Source: Deltaproteobacteria bacterium | GTDB lineage: Bacteria; Desulfobacterota; Syntrophia; Syntrophales; JAFGHS01 | Assembly (NCBI GenBank): GCA_016930075.1 | Contig: JAFGHS010000038.1 | Span: 1-34,750, forward strand | Reading direction: 5' to 3' | DNA: 34,750 nucleotides | Made by a program: the position numbers and the translations under genes | Notes under the pieces: generated by a model | Told to the model about the DNA's origin: nothing | The model's input: the letters and a program-made list of their open reading frames with translations, nothing else | The model's database searches: none | Shown here: piece after piece, positions 18,471 through 27,260 of the stretch | Numbering within the stretch: position 1 is the first letter of the stretch | Layout: every line of letters starts with the position of its first letter

Positions 18471-19822
18471 TGCAGTGAGTCCGACGGGGCGAGATTTTCA
18501 AAGGAGGTGTATTTTTCCAGAAAGGCAAGTTTGACCGTGCCTATGGGGCCGTTTCTCTGTTTTCCAATGATGATTTCCGCGATGCCTTTTTCCGGATTGT
18601 CATCCGATTTATTATAAACTTCATCCCGGTATATAAAGGCAATAACGTCGGCATCCTGTTCGATGGCGCCCGATTCCCGCAGATCGGCCATCTGGGGTCT
18701 GCGGTTGGTTCTGTCCTCAACCTTTCTGTTGAGCTGCGACAGGGCGATGACAGGGACGTTCAACTCCTTGGCAAGGGCTTTGAGGGATCGACTGATTTCC
18801 GATATTTCCTGTTCCCGGGAGTCCCTGTAGGAGGCCCCCCGCATCAACTGCAGATAATCAATGATAATGAGCCCCAGGCCGACCTCGGATGTCAGACGCC
18901 GGGCCTTTGCCTTCATTTCCAGAACACTGATTGCCGGCGTGTCGTCGATAAAAAGAAGCGATTCGGACAGCTTGTTGGCTGCGTCAATCAACTTCGGCCA
19001 ATCCGTCTCCCCCAAAAAACCCCGTCTGATCCTTTGCGAATCCACTTTTGCTTCCGACGAAAGCATCCGGATGGCCAGCTGTTCCTTGGACATTTCAAGG
19101 GAGAAGACGGCAACGGGAATCGCTTCATCCAAAGCGGCGTATCGGGCAATGTCGAGGGCGAAAGCCGTCTTGCCCATACTGGGCCGGCCGGCCACGATGA
19201 TAAGATCGGATTTCTGAAGGCCCGATGTAATATCATCCAATTTTCCAAAACCCGTCGGTACGCCCGTTACAAGGGCTTTTCGTTCATAGAGTTTTTCTAT
19301 TGTCTGGATGCTGTCCTTGATGATGGTTTTGAAGGGCGAAAAGGCCGGCCGTATTTTGTTTTCCGATATCTCGAAGATGGCGTTTTCCGCCTGATCCAGG
19401 ATCGTTTCGACATCAGACCCGATATTATAGCTCTTGTTCTGGATATCCGTTGCCGTTGCAATCAGACTGCGCAGGATAGATTTCTCTTTAACGATTTTGC
19501 AATAATGAGCGACATTGGCTGCTGACGGGACATTATCGACGAGGGATGCCAGATAGGCCATACCGCCGATGGCGTCCAGTTGTTTTTTGTCCTTGAGAAT
19601 GTTGCTTAAGGTGATCAGATCGCACGGTTCGCTTCGATTCGACAGATCCACGATGGCGGAAAAAATCTTTCGATGGGCCTCGACATAAAAGTCGGCGGCG
19701 GTAAGAATTTCCAGCACATGATTCAATGCCTGGTTGTCAAGCAGGATGCCCCCAAGAATGGACAACTCAGCCTCAATGTTCTGGGGCGGCACTTTATGCA
19801 GGGAGGTATCGACATCTGCCAT
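18467..19822 (-). CDS. dnaB: Replicative DNA helicase
   Basis: DnaB is the hexameric 5'-3' helicase of the replication fork. The 451 residues show the N-terminal primase-interacting domain (PPQNIEAELSILGGILLDNQ) and the RecA-like C-terminal domain with Walker A AGRPSMGKTAFALDIA, IIDYLQLM and a SQLNRKVEDR segment. The ATG at 19822 is preferred over an in-frame TTG at 19837 because GAGGG lies eight bases before the ATG and overlaps the TTG codon region. It lies 28 bases after rplI on the same strand, the common bacterial rplI-dnaB order, and meets rpoH tail to tail with a four-base overlap. Confidence 0.96.
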   Translation of the reverse strand: MADVDTSLHKVPPQNIEAELSILGGILLDNQALNHVLEILTAADFYVEAHRKIFSAIVDLSNRSEPCDLITLSNILKDKKQLDAIGGMAYLASLVDNVPSAANVAHYCKIVKEKSILRSLIATATDIQNKSYNIGSDVETILDQAENAIFEISENKIRPAFSPFKTIIKDSIQTIEKLYERKALVTGVPTGFGKLDDITSGLQKSDLIIVAGRPSMGKTAFALDIARYAALDEAIPVAVFSLEMSKEQLAIRMLSSEAKVDSQRIRRGFLGETDWPKLIDAANKLSESLLFIDDTPAISVLEMKAKARRLTSEVGLGLIIIDYLQLMRGASYRDSREQEISEISRSLKALAKELNVPVIALSQLNRKVEDRTNRRPQMADLRESGAIEQDADVIAFIYRDEVYNKSDDNPEKGIAEIIIGKQRNGPIGTVKLAFLEKYTSFENLAPSDSLH

Positions 19823-19850
19823 CGGATAAACCCTCAAGTGGTCATTTCAG

Positions 19851-20297
19851 TTAAGCCTCGGCAACGACGGCCACCGTCACTTCAACGTCGACGCCCGAAT
19901 GCAGCTTAATCTTTATGGGATATTCGCCAAGCGCTTTAATAACATCATCCATGACGATGTGTTTCCTGTCGATTTCCACGCCCTGTTTTTGCAATGCCGT
20001 TTCAATATCCTTGGTGTTGACGGAGCCGAACAATTTTCCCTGCTCTCCGACGCGTCTTTCTATCGTGCAGATCATTCCGGCAAGCTGTTCCTTGACTGCC
20101 TCAGCTTTTTTCTTTTCCTTGGCATTTTTTTGCAGAATAGAATTTTTCTTGTGTTCTATGACCTTGGCGTTGTTGCTCGTCGCTTCCACAGCAAGGCCTT
20201 TCGGTATCAAAAAGTTTCTGGCATAACCATCCGACACCTTAACCCTGTCTCCGGCTTTTCCCAGAGAGGCGATGTTGTCGACTAAAATAACATTCAT
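19851..20297 (-). CDS. rplI: 50S ribosomal protein L9
   Basis: L9 is an elongated two-domain protein at the base of the L1 stalk. The 148 residues start MNVILVDNIASLGKAGD, followed by the rRNA-binding KVSDGYARNFLIPKGLA motif, a Lys-rich connecting helix (about 50-80), and the C-terminal domain ending VDVEVTVAVV. The ATG at 20297 was chosen over an upstream in-frame start at 20333 because GGAGG lies immediately before it and the extra 12 residues are not part of the family. It lies between the DUF2232 gene and dnaB. Confidence 0.95.
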   Translation of the reverse strand: MNVILVDNIASLGKAGDRVKVSDGYARNFLIPKGLAVEATSNNAKVIEHKKNSILQKNAKEKKKAEAVKEQLAGMICTIERRVGEQGKLFGSVNTKDIETALQKQGVEIDRKHIVMDDVIKALGEYPIKIKLHSGVDVEVTVAVVAEA

Positions 20298-20332
20298 GAG
20301 ATATCCTCCAGTTTTTAAATTTAAGCGTTGCA

Positions 20333-21304
20333 CTATGATACGGCGGCGTCATTTATAGGCTTGATGTATTTTCGGAAATTAACCCACAAGTCAAAAAGAC
20401 CGATGGCGATGACGATCAATAAGATATACTGTTGGGCAAAAATCAAAAAATACAACACGATTCTCAGCACAGGGGGGACTTTTTTTCTTTTAAACAAAAA
20501 ACTGATGATGGACAGTCCCTGCATCAAGTATAAAAAGGAACAGATAATCAACAGATTTAAACCGATGAATACATAATCTCCCGGCGCGGCGAAAGCAATC
20601 AGTCCCCCGGCAATCAGGAACCAGACCGTTGCCTCCGGTGCTTTCCAGCATGCGAGATCGCCCAATGACGGATAAGGGACAGCTCCTTTTTCAAACAAAT
20701 ACCTTGCCGTCAATACATTGAGCCAAGCCGTAAAGGAAATGGCAACCAGTATGAGGGCAGGATAAATCCTCGTAAAAAAGTGAGCAATTCTGCCGGCATT
20801 GTCCCTTATGAGGTTTATCTGCTCCGGAGGCAGGCCCCAGTTTTTGTAGATGCTGATGGTTTCATGAATGTGTCCTGCTACGTAAAATTCTATGAGTTCC
20901 AGAGGCTGTTTTGCCGATTGCTGTCCTTCATATAACAATATCACGAGACTCGTGAGAGATAATATGACCGCAGGATATAATATAATCTTCTCAATGGCGT
21001 ATCCCCGCCTCAGAGCTTCAGAGAGGATCAAACCCAAAGCGCTGAAAAGATACAGCACAAGGATATTAACCTTGATGCCCAGGACAATGACGATGGCGGT
21101 CATCAGGGACAGGGCGACAACCGTTACGGCGATTCCCTTCATCCTGCCGATTTTTATGCCATAGTAAAGAACCGGCAAGGGGGTGAACAGCAACAATATC
21201 GATCCCGCAATTGGAATAAACACGGCTATGGTAAAGAGCAATAAAAGAACAAGGACACCCCTGAAAAGGTTCACATCATAAGAAAATTCCCATTTATTTT
21301 TCAA
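20333..21304 (-). CDS. DUF2232 (YybS-like) polytopic membrane protein
   Basis: A 323-residue inner-membrane protein with about eight or nine hydrophobic helices, for example FRGVLVLLLLFTIAVFIPIA, VVALSLMTAIVIVLGIK and FLIAGGLIAFAAPG. Length, helix layout and location between rpsR and rplI match the DUF2232 / YybS family, which occupies this same spot in other deltaproteobacteria and in Firmicutes. No function is established. The start is TTG at 21304 with only a weak AGG upstream; no in-frame ATG occurs until well into the membrane region, so TTG is the best choice. The stop is 35 bases before the rplI ATG. Confidence 0.8.
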   Translation of the reverse strand: MKNKWEFSYDVNLFRGVLVLLLLFTIAVFIPIAGSILLLFTPLPVLYYGIKIGRMKGIAVTVVALSLMTAIVIVLGIKVNILVLYLFSALGLILSEALRRGYAIEKIILYPAVILSLTSLVILLYEGQQSAKQPLELIEFYVAGHIHETISIYKNWGLPPEQINLIRDNAGRIAHFFTRIYPALILVAISFTAWLNVLTARYLFEKGAVPYPSLGDLACWKAPEATVWFLIAGGLIAFAAPGDYVFIGLNLLIICSFLYLMQGLSIISFLFKRKKVPPVLRIVLYFLIFAQQYILLIVIAIGLFDLWVNFRKYIKPINDAAVS

Positions 21305-21380
21305 GGTCTGAACCTGCCGACGCGATGAAATGGTTTAGGGTTTAAGGATGTGATCCCGCAATCAGGCGCATTAAAATCGC

Positions 21381-21647
21381 TCAGTTGTCCGATACAACGA
21401 ATGGCAAAAGAGCGATAGCCCGCGCCCTTTTAATGGCGACGGTAAGTTCCCTTTGGTGTTTGGCGCAGTTCCCCGTGATTCGTCTCGGCATGATTTTACC
21501 CCGTTCGGTTGTAAAATCCTTTAACGCCTGCGGGTTTTTGTAATCTATCTTTAATTCCGAATCCGTACAGAATCTGCAGAATTTTTTTCTGTGGAAAAAT
21601 TTCTTTTGCGGTCTCGGCGGTCTTGAATTCCTTGTGGGTGCTGCCAT
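21381..21647 (-). CDS. rpsR: 30S ribosomal protein S18
   Basis: S18 binds S6 on the platform of the small subunit. The 88 residues start [16 protein letters not shown] and contain the conserved [34 protein letters not shown] and [23 protein letters not shown]. Cys in the KFCRFC and NCAKH segments could bind zinc, as in the C+ form of S18. The ATG at 21647 begins one base after the rpsF stop, so the two genes are closely coupled. A longer in-frame start at 21755 lies inside rpsF and is rejected. Confidence 0.96.
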   Translation of the reverse strand: MAAPTRNSRPPRPQKKFFHRKKFCRFCTDSELKIDYKNPQALKDFTTERGKIMPRRITGNCAKHQRELTVAIKRARAIALLPFVVSDN

Positions 21648-21648
21648 G

Positions 21649-22152
21649 TTATGCGTTATCCCCCTTCCCATCCTCATTTTGCTGCAAAGATTCCGGTTGA
21701 ATGCTTGTTTCGTTCGCACCCTGCGCCGGATCTTCCAAGAGGGTATTGTCTGCAATTGCTTGATCAGGGACTATGACGGTATCCTGAGATATGGACAGGG
21801 TTTCTTGAGTTTTTTCAACTTTCTTGGTCGAAGCGATTTCTTTTTCAATCCCTTCAATGTCAACACTGTCGCTTTTTTTGACGGTCAGAAATTTCAAGAT
21901 TTTATCGTCGATTTTGAGATTGCGCTCAAGCTCGTCGACGACGTCGCTTTCACCGGCATAATCAATGAGAATATAACTGCCCCGTGACTGCTTCTTGATT
22001 TCATAGGCAAGCTTTCTTTTGCCCCATTCCTCAATCTTTACGATGATGCCCTTTAATCCCGAGATGATCGCCTTGTAGCGCTCAATCAGACCGATGAGCT
22101 CATCGTTGACCAAATTGGCATCGGCAATGAGAATTGTTTCGTACCTTCTCAA
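21649..22152 (-). CDS. rpsF: 30S ribosomal protein S6 with long acidic tail
   Basis: S6 pairs with S18 on the small subunit. Residues 1-100 are the S6 fold ([42 protein letters not shown]). Residues from about 100 to 167 form a low-complexity tail rich in Glu, Asp, Gln and Ser, so the protein is longer than the common 95-135. The start is TTG at 22152: GGAGG lies seven bases before it and the family's RRYE motif follows at once. An in-frame ATG at 22200 would add 16 unrelated residues across the ribosome site. It is the first gene of the rpsF-rpsR-DUF2232-rplI-dnaB cluster. Confidence 0.93.
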   Translation of the reverse strand: MRRYETILIADANLVNDELIGLIERYKAIISGLKGIIVKIEEWGKRKLAYEIKKQSRGSYILIDYAGESDVVDELERNLKIDDKILKFLTVKKSDSVDIEGIEKEIASTKKVEKTQETLSISQDTVIVPDQAIADNTLLEDPAQGANETSIQPESLQQNEDGKGDNA

Positions 22153-22232
22153 TGTAAAACCTCCTTTCGGCTCTGAAGTCCGAACCCATGATTCGAACAA
22201 GGAGTCATATGTAGTTTGTTGAAGTCGCCCTA

Positions 22233-22259
22233 TCTATACCATCCGTTCATATAAATCAA
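22233..22259 (-). promoter_or_regulatory. Candidate promoter of the rpsF ribosomal cluster
   Basis: On the minus strand TTGATT (22254-22259) and TATAGA (22233-22238), with a short 15-base spacer. The -10 is preceded by TGG, an extended -10 that can offset poor spacing. The rpsF TTG is about 80 bases downstream. Confidence 0.4.
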
Positions 22260-22326
22260 GGATTTTATCTTACAATTTTTTTTAAGGGAGACCGTCAAAT
22301 GAACTTGCCTTTCTTCAATAAAAACA

Positions 22327-22353
22327 TTGATTCAATACGCCAATTCTTATAAT
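22327..22353 (+). promoter_or_regulatory. Candidate promoter of the DsbC-like gene
   Basis: A perfect TATAAT (22348-22353) follows TTGATT (22327-22332) at 15 bases, or a weaker -35 at 16-17. The gene starts at 22462. Confidence 0.45.
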
Positions 22354-22461
22354 AATGTCGCGGTATAAATGGCATCGCCTGTTTATCGTTTAGAGCAAGG
22401 GTATTTGCAATGGGACACAAGAAGGCATTGTCCCTTAATTCTTAAGCATTGGAGACATCAG

Positions 22462-23208
22462 GTGAGAAAAATACTTTTCGTTTCATCATGGGTTTTTTCC
22501 CTGACCATCTTTTTCCTTTCATATAGTCTTACCGCGTCGATTTTATCAAATGAGGAGATGGTAAAAAAATTCAAAGCAGCTTATCCCAACGTTACCGTCG
22601 ATTCGGCAGAATTATCGCCTGTAGAAGGTGTATATGAAATCATCTCCGGAGACAGAATTGCCTATTATTATCCGGAAAAGGACATCCTTATTGCCGGAAA
22701 CATGATTCAAAAGGGAACGAATCTTACCAGGGAAAGGATAATCGCAAGACAGACCGAGAAAGGCAAGGCCATTCCCATAGAAAAAGCCATCAAAATCGGA
22801 TCCGGCAAACATCAGGTGATCGAGTTTACCGACCCTGATTGTCCTCACTGCAGAAGTGCCTTCAATTATTTCAATATGAGAAGCGACATCACAAAATATG
22901 TTTTTCTTCTGCCGCTGGCCAGTCTGCATCCTCAGGCGGAGGCAAAAGCGAAATATGTTTTTAATGCCGACGATACAGTGAAAGCATATAAAGAGGTCTT
23001 AAGCGGCGGCCTTGACAAAATAGATTTGAGACAAAAAAAATTTTCCGAAAAGGCCAATGCACGGTTTTCCGAACAACAAAAAATCGCAAAGGAATTTGGA
23101 GTAAACAGTACGCCGATCTTTTGGATCAACGGGCAATATGTGCAAGGCGCCGATCTCAGGATGTTTGATCGTATATTAGGTAAAAACGTAGATATGAAAG
23201 ACCCGTAG
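22462..23208 (+). CDS. DsbC-like periplasmic thiol:disulfide interchange protein
   Basis: A 248-residue exported thioredoxin-fold protein that probably isomerises or reduces disulfides in the periplasm. After a signal peptide (residues 1-30, RKILFVSSWVFSLTIFFLSY) comes a DsbC-type dimerisation domain (AAYPNVTVDSAELSPVEGVY; family pattern of pathway substrate linkage), then the thioredoxin domain with FTDPDCPHC, Cys127 and Cys130, and the cis-proline loop VNSTPIFWING. The CPHC centre is the DsbA/DsbG-like variant rather than the CGYC of E. coli DsbC. The start is GTG at 22462, with GGAG seven bases upstream and a signal peptide directly after. The ATG at 22369 would bury that signal. No DsbD-type partner lies nearby. 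Confidence 0.85.
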   Translation: MRKILFVSSWVFSLTIFFLSYSLTASILSNEEMVKKFKAAYPNVTVDSAELSPVEGVYEIISGDRIAYYYPEKDILIAGNMIQKGTNLTRERIIARQTEKGKAIPIEKAIKIGSGKHQVIEFTDPDCPHCRSAFNYFNMRSDITKYVFLLPLASLHPQAEAKAKYVFNADDTVKAYKEVLSGGLDKIDLRQKKFSEKANARFSEQQKIAKEFGVNSTPIFWINGQYVQGADLRMFDRILGKNVDMKDP

Positions 23209-23274
23209 ATAACACAAAAGCCATGCAGGATGTACACGCGAGTATAGCGACATTAAAGATAGAAGGCAGACCCA

Positions 23275-24660
23275 ATGACTGCCCTATCCGGTAAGCAACC
23301 CTCTTTACAGGAAAGGCATTACCCCTTTATGCCGTCTAAGGAAGAACTGAAAGCCAAGGTGTGTCTCGAAATTGATAAAAGAAGTTCCGAGATCATTGAA
23401 ATGGCGAAAAATATCGGGGAAAACCCGGAAACCGGTTTTCGCGAAGTCAAGACGGCCCGTCTTGTTGCAGAAAAATTCGCCGCCCTGGGATTGACATATG
23501 GGGACGGTCTTGCCTTGACGGGCGTCAAAGCCGTTTTACCCTGTACCGGTGAAGGCCCGACGGTGGCTGTGCTTGGTGAACTCGACTCGCTGATCGTTCC
23601 CGATCATCCGCTGGCGGATCCCAAAACCGGTGCGGCCCATGCCTGCGGTCATCACGGCCAAATCGGGATGCTCATCGGTTCGGCCATCGGAATTTTGGGG
23701 GCCCGCATTGCCGATTATCTCAGCGGCAGGATCGTATTTATGGCCGTACCTGCCGAGGAGTACATTGAAATCGGCTTTCGCGATGAACTGAGAAAATCAG
23801 GAAAAATAACCTATCTTGCGGGAAAGCAGGAATTGATCAAACTCGGCCAATTCGATGATATTGACATGGCCATGATGACGCACAGCTTAAGTATTCCCGG
23901 CGACAAAAAGATTGTTGTCGGCGGAACCAGCAACGGCATGGTGGCCAAACAAGTTCGGTTCATCGGCAGAAGCGCCCATGCCGGCTCCTCGCCCCATCAG
24001 GGGATCAATGCCTTAAACGCTGCCATGATTGCCTTAAATGCCATCAACAGCCAGCGAGAAACCTTCCGAGATCAGGATGCGATCCGTGTGCATCCCATCA
24101 TTACAAGGGGCGGGGAAACCGTAAACATTGTTCCTGCCGATGTCCGGATGGAAACCTACGTGAGGGGAAGGACCATGAACGCCATTCAGTCGGCCAACGG
24201 AAAAGTAGATCGCTGTCTCAGGGCGGGGGCGTTGGCCGTTGGCGGCAAGGTCGGAATTACGACCCTTCCGGGTTATTCGCCGATGATGAATAACGAAATC
24301 CTGCAGGACGTCTATTATAAAAACGCCGTATTGCTGTTGGGAGAAAGTGCGATTATTCAATCCTACGGCCACATGGCAGGCTCAACGGATATGGGTGACG
24401 TCAGTCAGATTATGCCGGCCATCCATTCCTATGCCGGCGGCACATCGGGAATCACCCACGGCAATGATTTTCTTATCCGGGACTATGAGCAGGCCGTACT
24501 CGTTCCGGCAAAAATCATGGCCATGACGGTAATCGATCTTTTGGCCGACGGTGCGGCCAAAGCGCGGGAAATCAAAGAAAACAGCACACCCCTTTTAAGC
24601 AAGGAGCAGTATATATCATCAATGAATGGACTGCTGAGGGAAGCAGAATATGCTGATTGA
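23275..24660 (+). CDS. M20-family amidohydrolase (AbgB / carboxypeptidase-like)
   Basis: A cytosolic metal-dependent amidase or peptidase, 461 residues. The M20D-type metal site is visible: His122, Cys124, His126 in HACGHHG, the catalytic Glu pair 161-162 in PAEEYIE, His203 in MTHSL and His395 in ITHGND. A dimerisation domain (about 215-330) contains the GRSAHAGSSPHQGINALNA motif typical of M20 enzymes. Close relatives include AbgB (p-aminobenzoyl-glutamate hydrolase) and aminoacylase-like proteins; the substrate is not clear. No signal peptide is seen. The ATG at 23275 has a weak AGAAGG, and another ATG at 23329 is possible. It is 66 bases after the DsbC-like gene on the same strand. Confidence 0.85.
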   Translation: MTALSGKQPSLQERHYPFMPSKEELKAKVCLEIDKRSSEIIEMAKNIGENPETGFREVKTARLVAEKFAALGLTYGDGLALTGVKAVLPCTGEGPTVAVLGELDSLIVPDHPLADPKTGAAHACGHHGQIGMLIGSAIGILGARIADYLSGRIVFMAVPAEEYIEIGFRDELRKSGKITYLAGKQELIKLGQFDDIDMAMMTHSLSIPGDKKIVVGGTSNGMVAKQVRFIGRSAHAGSSPHQGINALNAAMIALNAINSQRETFRDQDAIRVHPIITRGGETVNIVPADVRMETYVRGRTMNAIQSANGKVDRCLRAGALAVGGKVGITTLPGYSPMMNNEILQDVYYKNAVLLLGESAIIQSYGHMAGSTDMGDVSQIMPAIHSYAGGTSGITHGNDFLIRDYEQAVLVPAKIMAMTVIDLLADGAAKAREIKENSTPLLSKEQYISSMNGLLREAEYAD

Positions 24661-24723
24661 TGCTGTGGATAACCTGTGCCGTCGATAGAATTTCAGGGAG
24701 GATTCAACATGACCGACAAACCA

Positions 24724-24800
24724 TGGTAGGCGATGTGGGATTCGAACCCACGGCCTCTGGTTCCGGAGACCAGCGCTCTATCCATCTGAGCTAATCGCCC
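24724..24800 (-). tRNA. tRNA-Arg (anticodon CCG)
   Basis: A 77-base cloverleaf with encoded CCA (complement at 24724-24726). The acceptor GGGCGAT pairs with ATCGCCT, with one G-T pair at the tip. The anticodon stem CTGGT/ACCAG encloses CTCCGGA, giving anticodon CCG for arginine. The D arm TAGCTCAGATGG and T arm GGTTCGAATCC are standard. It lies alone between two plus-strand genes. Confidence 0.96.
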
Positions 24801-24945
24801 ATCATATATCGTTTAAAAGGACCGCTTTGAAAAATGTCGAAAGTAAATGTCATTAAGATCGATTCTTGTCAATATTTATTATATATGTTAGTTGAAACTG
24901 CCTGATAAATTTGGTAAATTACAAAATATTCATCAGGAAATTCTT

Positions 24946-27249
24946 ATGGCCAAGACAATCAGAAAGATTTATCCGTTGATCGCGATATGCGCCTTGTTTG
25001 TTTTGCCTTCTTATGCGCATCCGGCTGTTGAGATTATGAATGTCAGGTACTGGGCGGCGCCGGATCATACGCGAATCGTTTTTGACACAAGTGAAGAGCC
25101 GCAATACAGTATTGAAAAAAAGGATCAATCGATCGAGATTGTTTTTAAAGACACATTGGTTGCTTCCAATGTCCCGGAAGAGATCAATGTGAAGAAACCG
25201 GATCCCTGCATCGTCAAAATCGGGGTTTTGCCCGACAGCCATATCCGGGTTGAAATAGTGATTCCCGCTAACGTCAGTACAAATATTTTCAAATTGAAGA
25301 AATTTCAGGACAAGCCCGACCGGCTGGTTATCGATATAGAATTGCCGGATATCAAAAAACAGGAAATGCAGGAACGGGAGCAGGTCAAGACATCGGTGAA
25401 AGACAAGATCATCGTTATCGATCCCGGTCACGGCGGTGAAGATCCCGGAGCGGTCGGGAAAAGGGGAACGCTGGAAAAAGACGTTGTTTTGAGCATCGGT
25501 AAAAAAATACGCGATATCCTCAACAAAAAAAAGGGGTATCGTGCCTTTATGACGAGAAATGGGGATTACTACGTATCGTTTAAAAAAAGAACGACTATCG
25601 CCAGGGAATATGGCGCAGATTTATTTATCAGTATTCACGCAGACGCCGCCTTGAGCAGACATGCAAAGGGAAGTTCCGTCTATTGTCTGTCGGTCGGCGG
25701 CGCCAGTTCTGAGGCGGCAAAAATTCTGGCAAGAAACGAGAACCTCGCCGATCTCGTCGGGGGGTCGCCCAACGGGGAAAATTCGGATGAAACGGATCCC
25801 ATCATACTGAACATGTTTCAGACAAACACCATTAATGTATCGAAAACCTTCGGTTATGGTGTTCTTAAGCATCTCAATGATGTATTCCATCTAAAATTCA
25901 ATACCGTTCAGGAAGCGCCTTTCATCGTCCTTAAGCTTCCCGATATCCCCTCTGTTTTGGTTGAAACGGCTTATATATCGAATCCTGTGGAGGAAAAACT
26001 ATTAAAAAATAAAAAATTCCAAATGGCTATGGCCCAGGCGATCAGCAAATCCATTGTGGAATTTCTATCCCGGCCGCATACAGCGACGCCGGTAGTTGAA
26101 CTTGTAAAGGAAAAGAAAGAAAATAATATCGTTCCCGTATCAGATGATGATGAAAAACAGGAACTGCCGGGAAAAGCTGCCGTCGAGAAGCGTGTTCATA
26201 TTGTTAAAAAGGGCGACAGCCTGATCAATATCGCCCTTGCTCATCAGATTAAAGTCAGCAGACTTTTGAAACTCAACAAGATGAAATTGAACGACAACCT
26301 GTATGTCGGCCGCAAATTGAAGCTGACGGAGGTTGAAGAAGAACCGGACGTCGATACCCAGCCGTCCGAAACAAGTTCCGAAGTAAAGAAAGAGCGTTCA
26401 AAAGACACGGATTTTGCCGAATACCGGGTCAGGGAGGGCGACAGCCTTGGCAAAATCGCTCACAAACATCATACGACAATAAGCGCCCTGCTTAAATTAA
26501 ACGGCATGAAGTTGAAAGATCCCTTATATGCCGGTCGTTTGATAAAAATCAATAAGACTCAAATACAGGAAACGAAATCCGGCAAGCCGTCTTCCCAAAC
26601 GCAGGAGACGACGGGGAAAGCTGCCGTCGAGAAACGTGTTCATGTCGTTAAAAAGGGCGACAGCCTGATCGGTATCGCCCTTGCTCATCAGATTGAAGTC
26701 AGCAGACTTTTGAAACTCAACAAGATGAAATTGAACGACAACCTGTATGTCGGCCGCAAATTGAAGCTGACGGAGGCTGAAGAAGAACCGGACGGCGAAA
26801 CTCCTCCGTCCGAAACAAGTTCAAAAGTAAACAAAGAGCGTTCGGAAGGCACGGATGTTGCCGAATACCGGGTCAGGGAAGGCGACAGCCTGGGCAAAAT
26901 CGCTTACAAACATCATACGACAATAAGCGCCCTGCTTAAATTAAACGGCATGAAGTTAAAAGACCCCTTATATGCCGGGCGTTTGTTAAAAATCCGTCAG
27001 ATGGATGCACAGGAAAAAACGGAGGAAGCCGAAAAACCGACTTCAGAGGTAAAAGGCAAGCATCTGTCGGAAAAGAAAAGGAAGAAGACGCATATTTCCT
27101 ATAAGGTTAAGAAAGGGGATACGATCGACATCATTGCCCGGCGGCATAAGATAAGCGCCAATGCCATACTGAGTCTCAACAATATAAAACGAACCGATCC
27201 CCTGTTGATTGATCAAAAGATTAAATTGCCTCAGAACACGAGTCCGTAA
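24946..27249 (+). CDS. N-acetylmuramoyl-L-alanine amidase with AMIN domain and five LysM repeats
   Basis: A secreted cell-wall hydrolase (AmiC type) that cuts the bond between MurNAc and the stem peptide, usually for daughter-cell separation. The 767 residues start with a signal peptide (ending near SYAHPA), then an AMIN domain (about 25-120) and a zinc Amidase_3 domain. The likely zinc ligands are His162 (DPGHGGEDPGA), Glu177 (LEKDV) and His231 (SIHADA), with catalytic Glu340 (VETAYISN). Five LysM peptidoglycan-binding repeats follow near 417-462, 492-536, 565-610, 640-684 and 718-765. Repeats 1-2 and 3-4 are near-copies. The ATG at 24946 is preferred over an upstream TTG at 24892 because AGGA precedes it and the signal peptide begins there. 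Confidence 0.93.
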   Translation: MAKTIRKIYPLIAICALFVLPSYAHPAVEIMNVRYWAAPDHTRIVFDTSEEPQYSIEKKDQSIEIVFKDTLVASNVPEEINVKKPDPCIVKIGVLPDSHIRVEIVIPANVSTNIFKLKKFQDKPDRLVIDIELPDIKKQEMQEREQVKTSVKDKIIVIDPGHGGEDPGAVGKRGTLEKDVVLSIGKKIRDILNKKKGYRAFMTRNGDYYVSFKKRTTIAREYGADLFISIHADAALSRHAKGSSVYCLSVGGASSEAAKILARNENLADLVGGSPNGENSDETDPIILNMFQTNTINVSKTFGYGVLKHLNDVFHLKFNTVQEAPFIVLKLPDIPSVLVETAYISNPVEEKLLKNKKFQMAMAQAISKSIVEFLSRPHTATPVVELVKEKKENNIVPVSDDDEKQELPGKAAVEKRVHIVKKGDSLINIALAHQIKVSRLLKLNKMKLNDNLYVGRKLKLTEVEEEPDVDTQPSETSSEVKKERSKDTDFAEYRVREGDSLGKIAHKHHTTISALLKLNGMKLKDPLYAGRLIKINKTQIQETKSGKPSSQTQETTGKAAVEKRVHVVKKGDSLIGIALAHQIEVSRLLKLNKMKLNDNLYVGRKLKLTEAEEEPDGETPPSETSSKVNKERSEGTDVAEYRVREGDSLGKIAYKHHTTISALLKLNGMKLKDPLYAGRLLKIRQMDAQEKTEEAEKPTSEVKGKHLSEKKRKKTHISYKVKKGDTIDIIARRHKISANAILSLNNIKRTDPLLIDQKIKLPQNTSP
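26173..27009 (+). repeat. Tandem duplication of a LysM pair inside the amidase gene (period 444 bp)
   Basis: The segment starting at 26173 recurs 444 bases later, starting at 26617. The shift is 148 codons, so the frame is kept. Long stretches are identical, such as the bases encoding SRLLKLNKMKLNDNLYVGRK and TTISALLKLNGMKLKDPLYA. The linkers are more diverged. It is a duplication of a unit made of LysM type A plus LysM type B. Confidence 0.9.
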
Positions 27250-27260
27250 TTATTTGACAA

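Larger units (their letters stand above)
22153..22461. other. Divergent intergenic region between rpsF and the DsbC-like gene
   Basis: About 309 bases, AT-rich. It holds one promoter-like sequence for each direction, listed separately, and a T-rich stretch near 22276-22283. A possible 17-codon ORF from ATG 22299 with GGGAG upstream is not supported by anything else. Confidence 0.6.

Noticed and set aside
22299-22352. 17-codon ORF with GGGAG upstream
   Set aside because: It is very short, its stop overlaps a likely promoter element, and it has no known relatives that I can name; chance is the simplest explanation.
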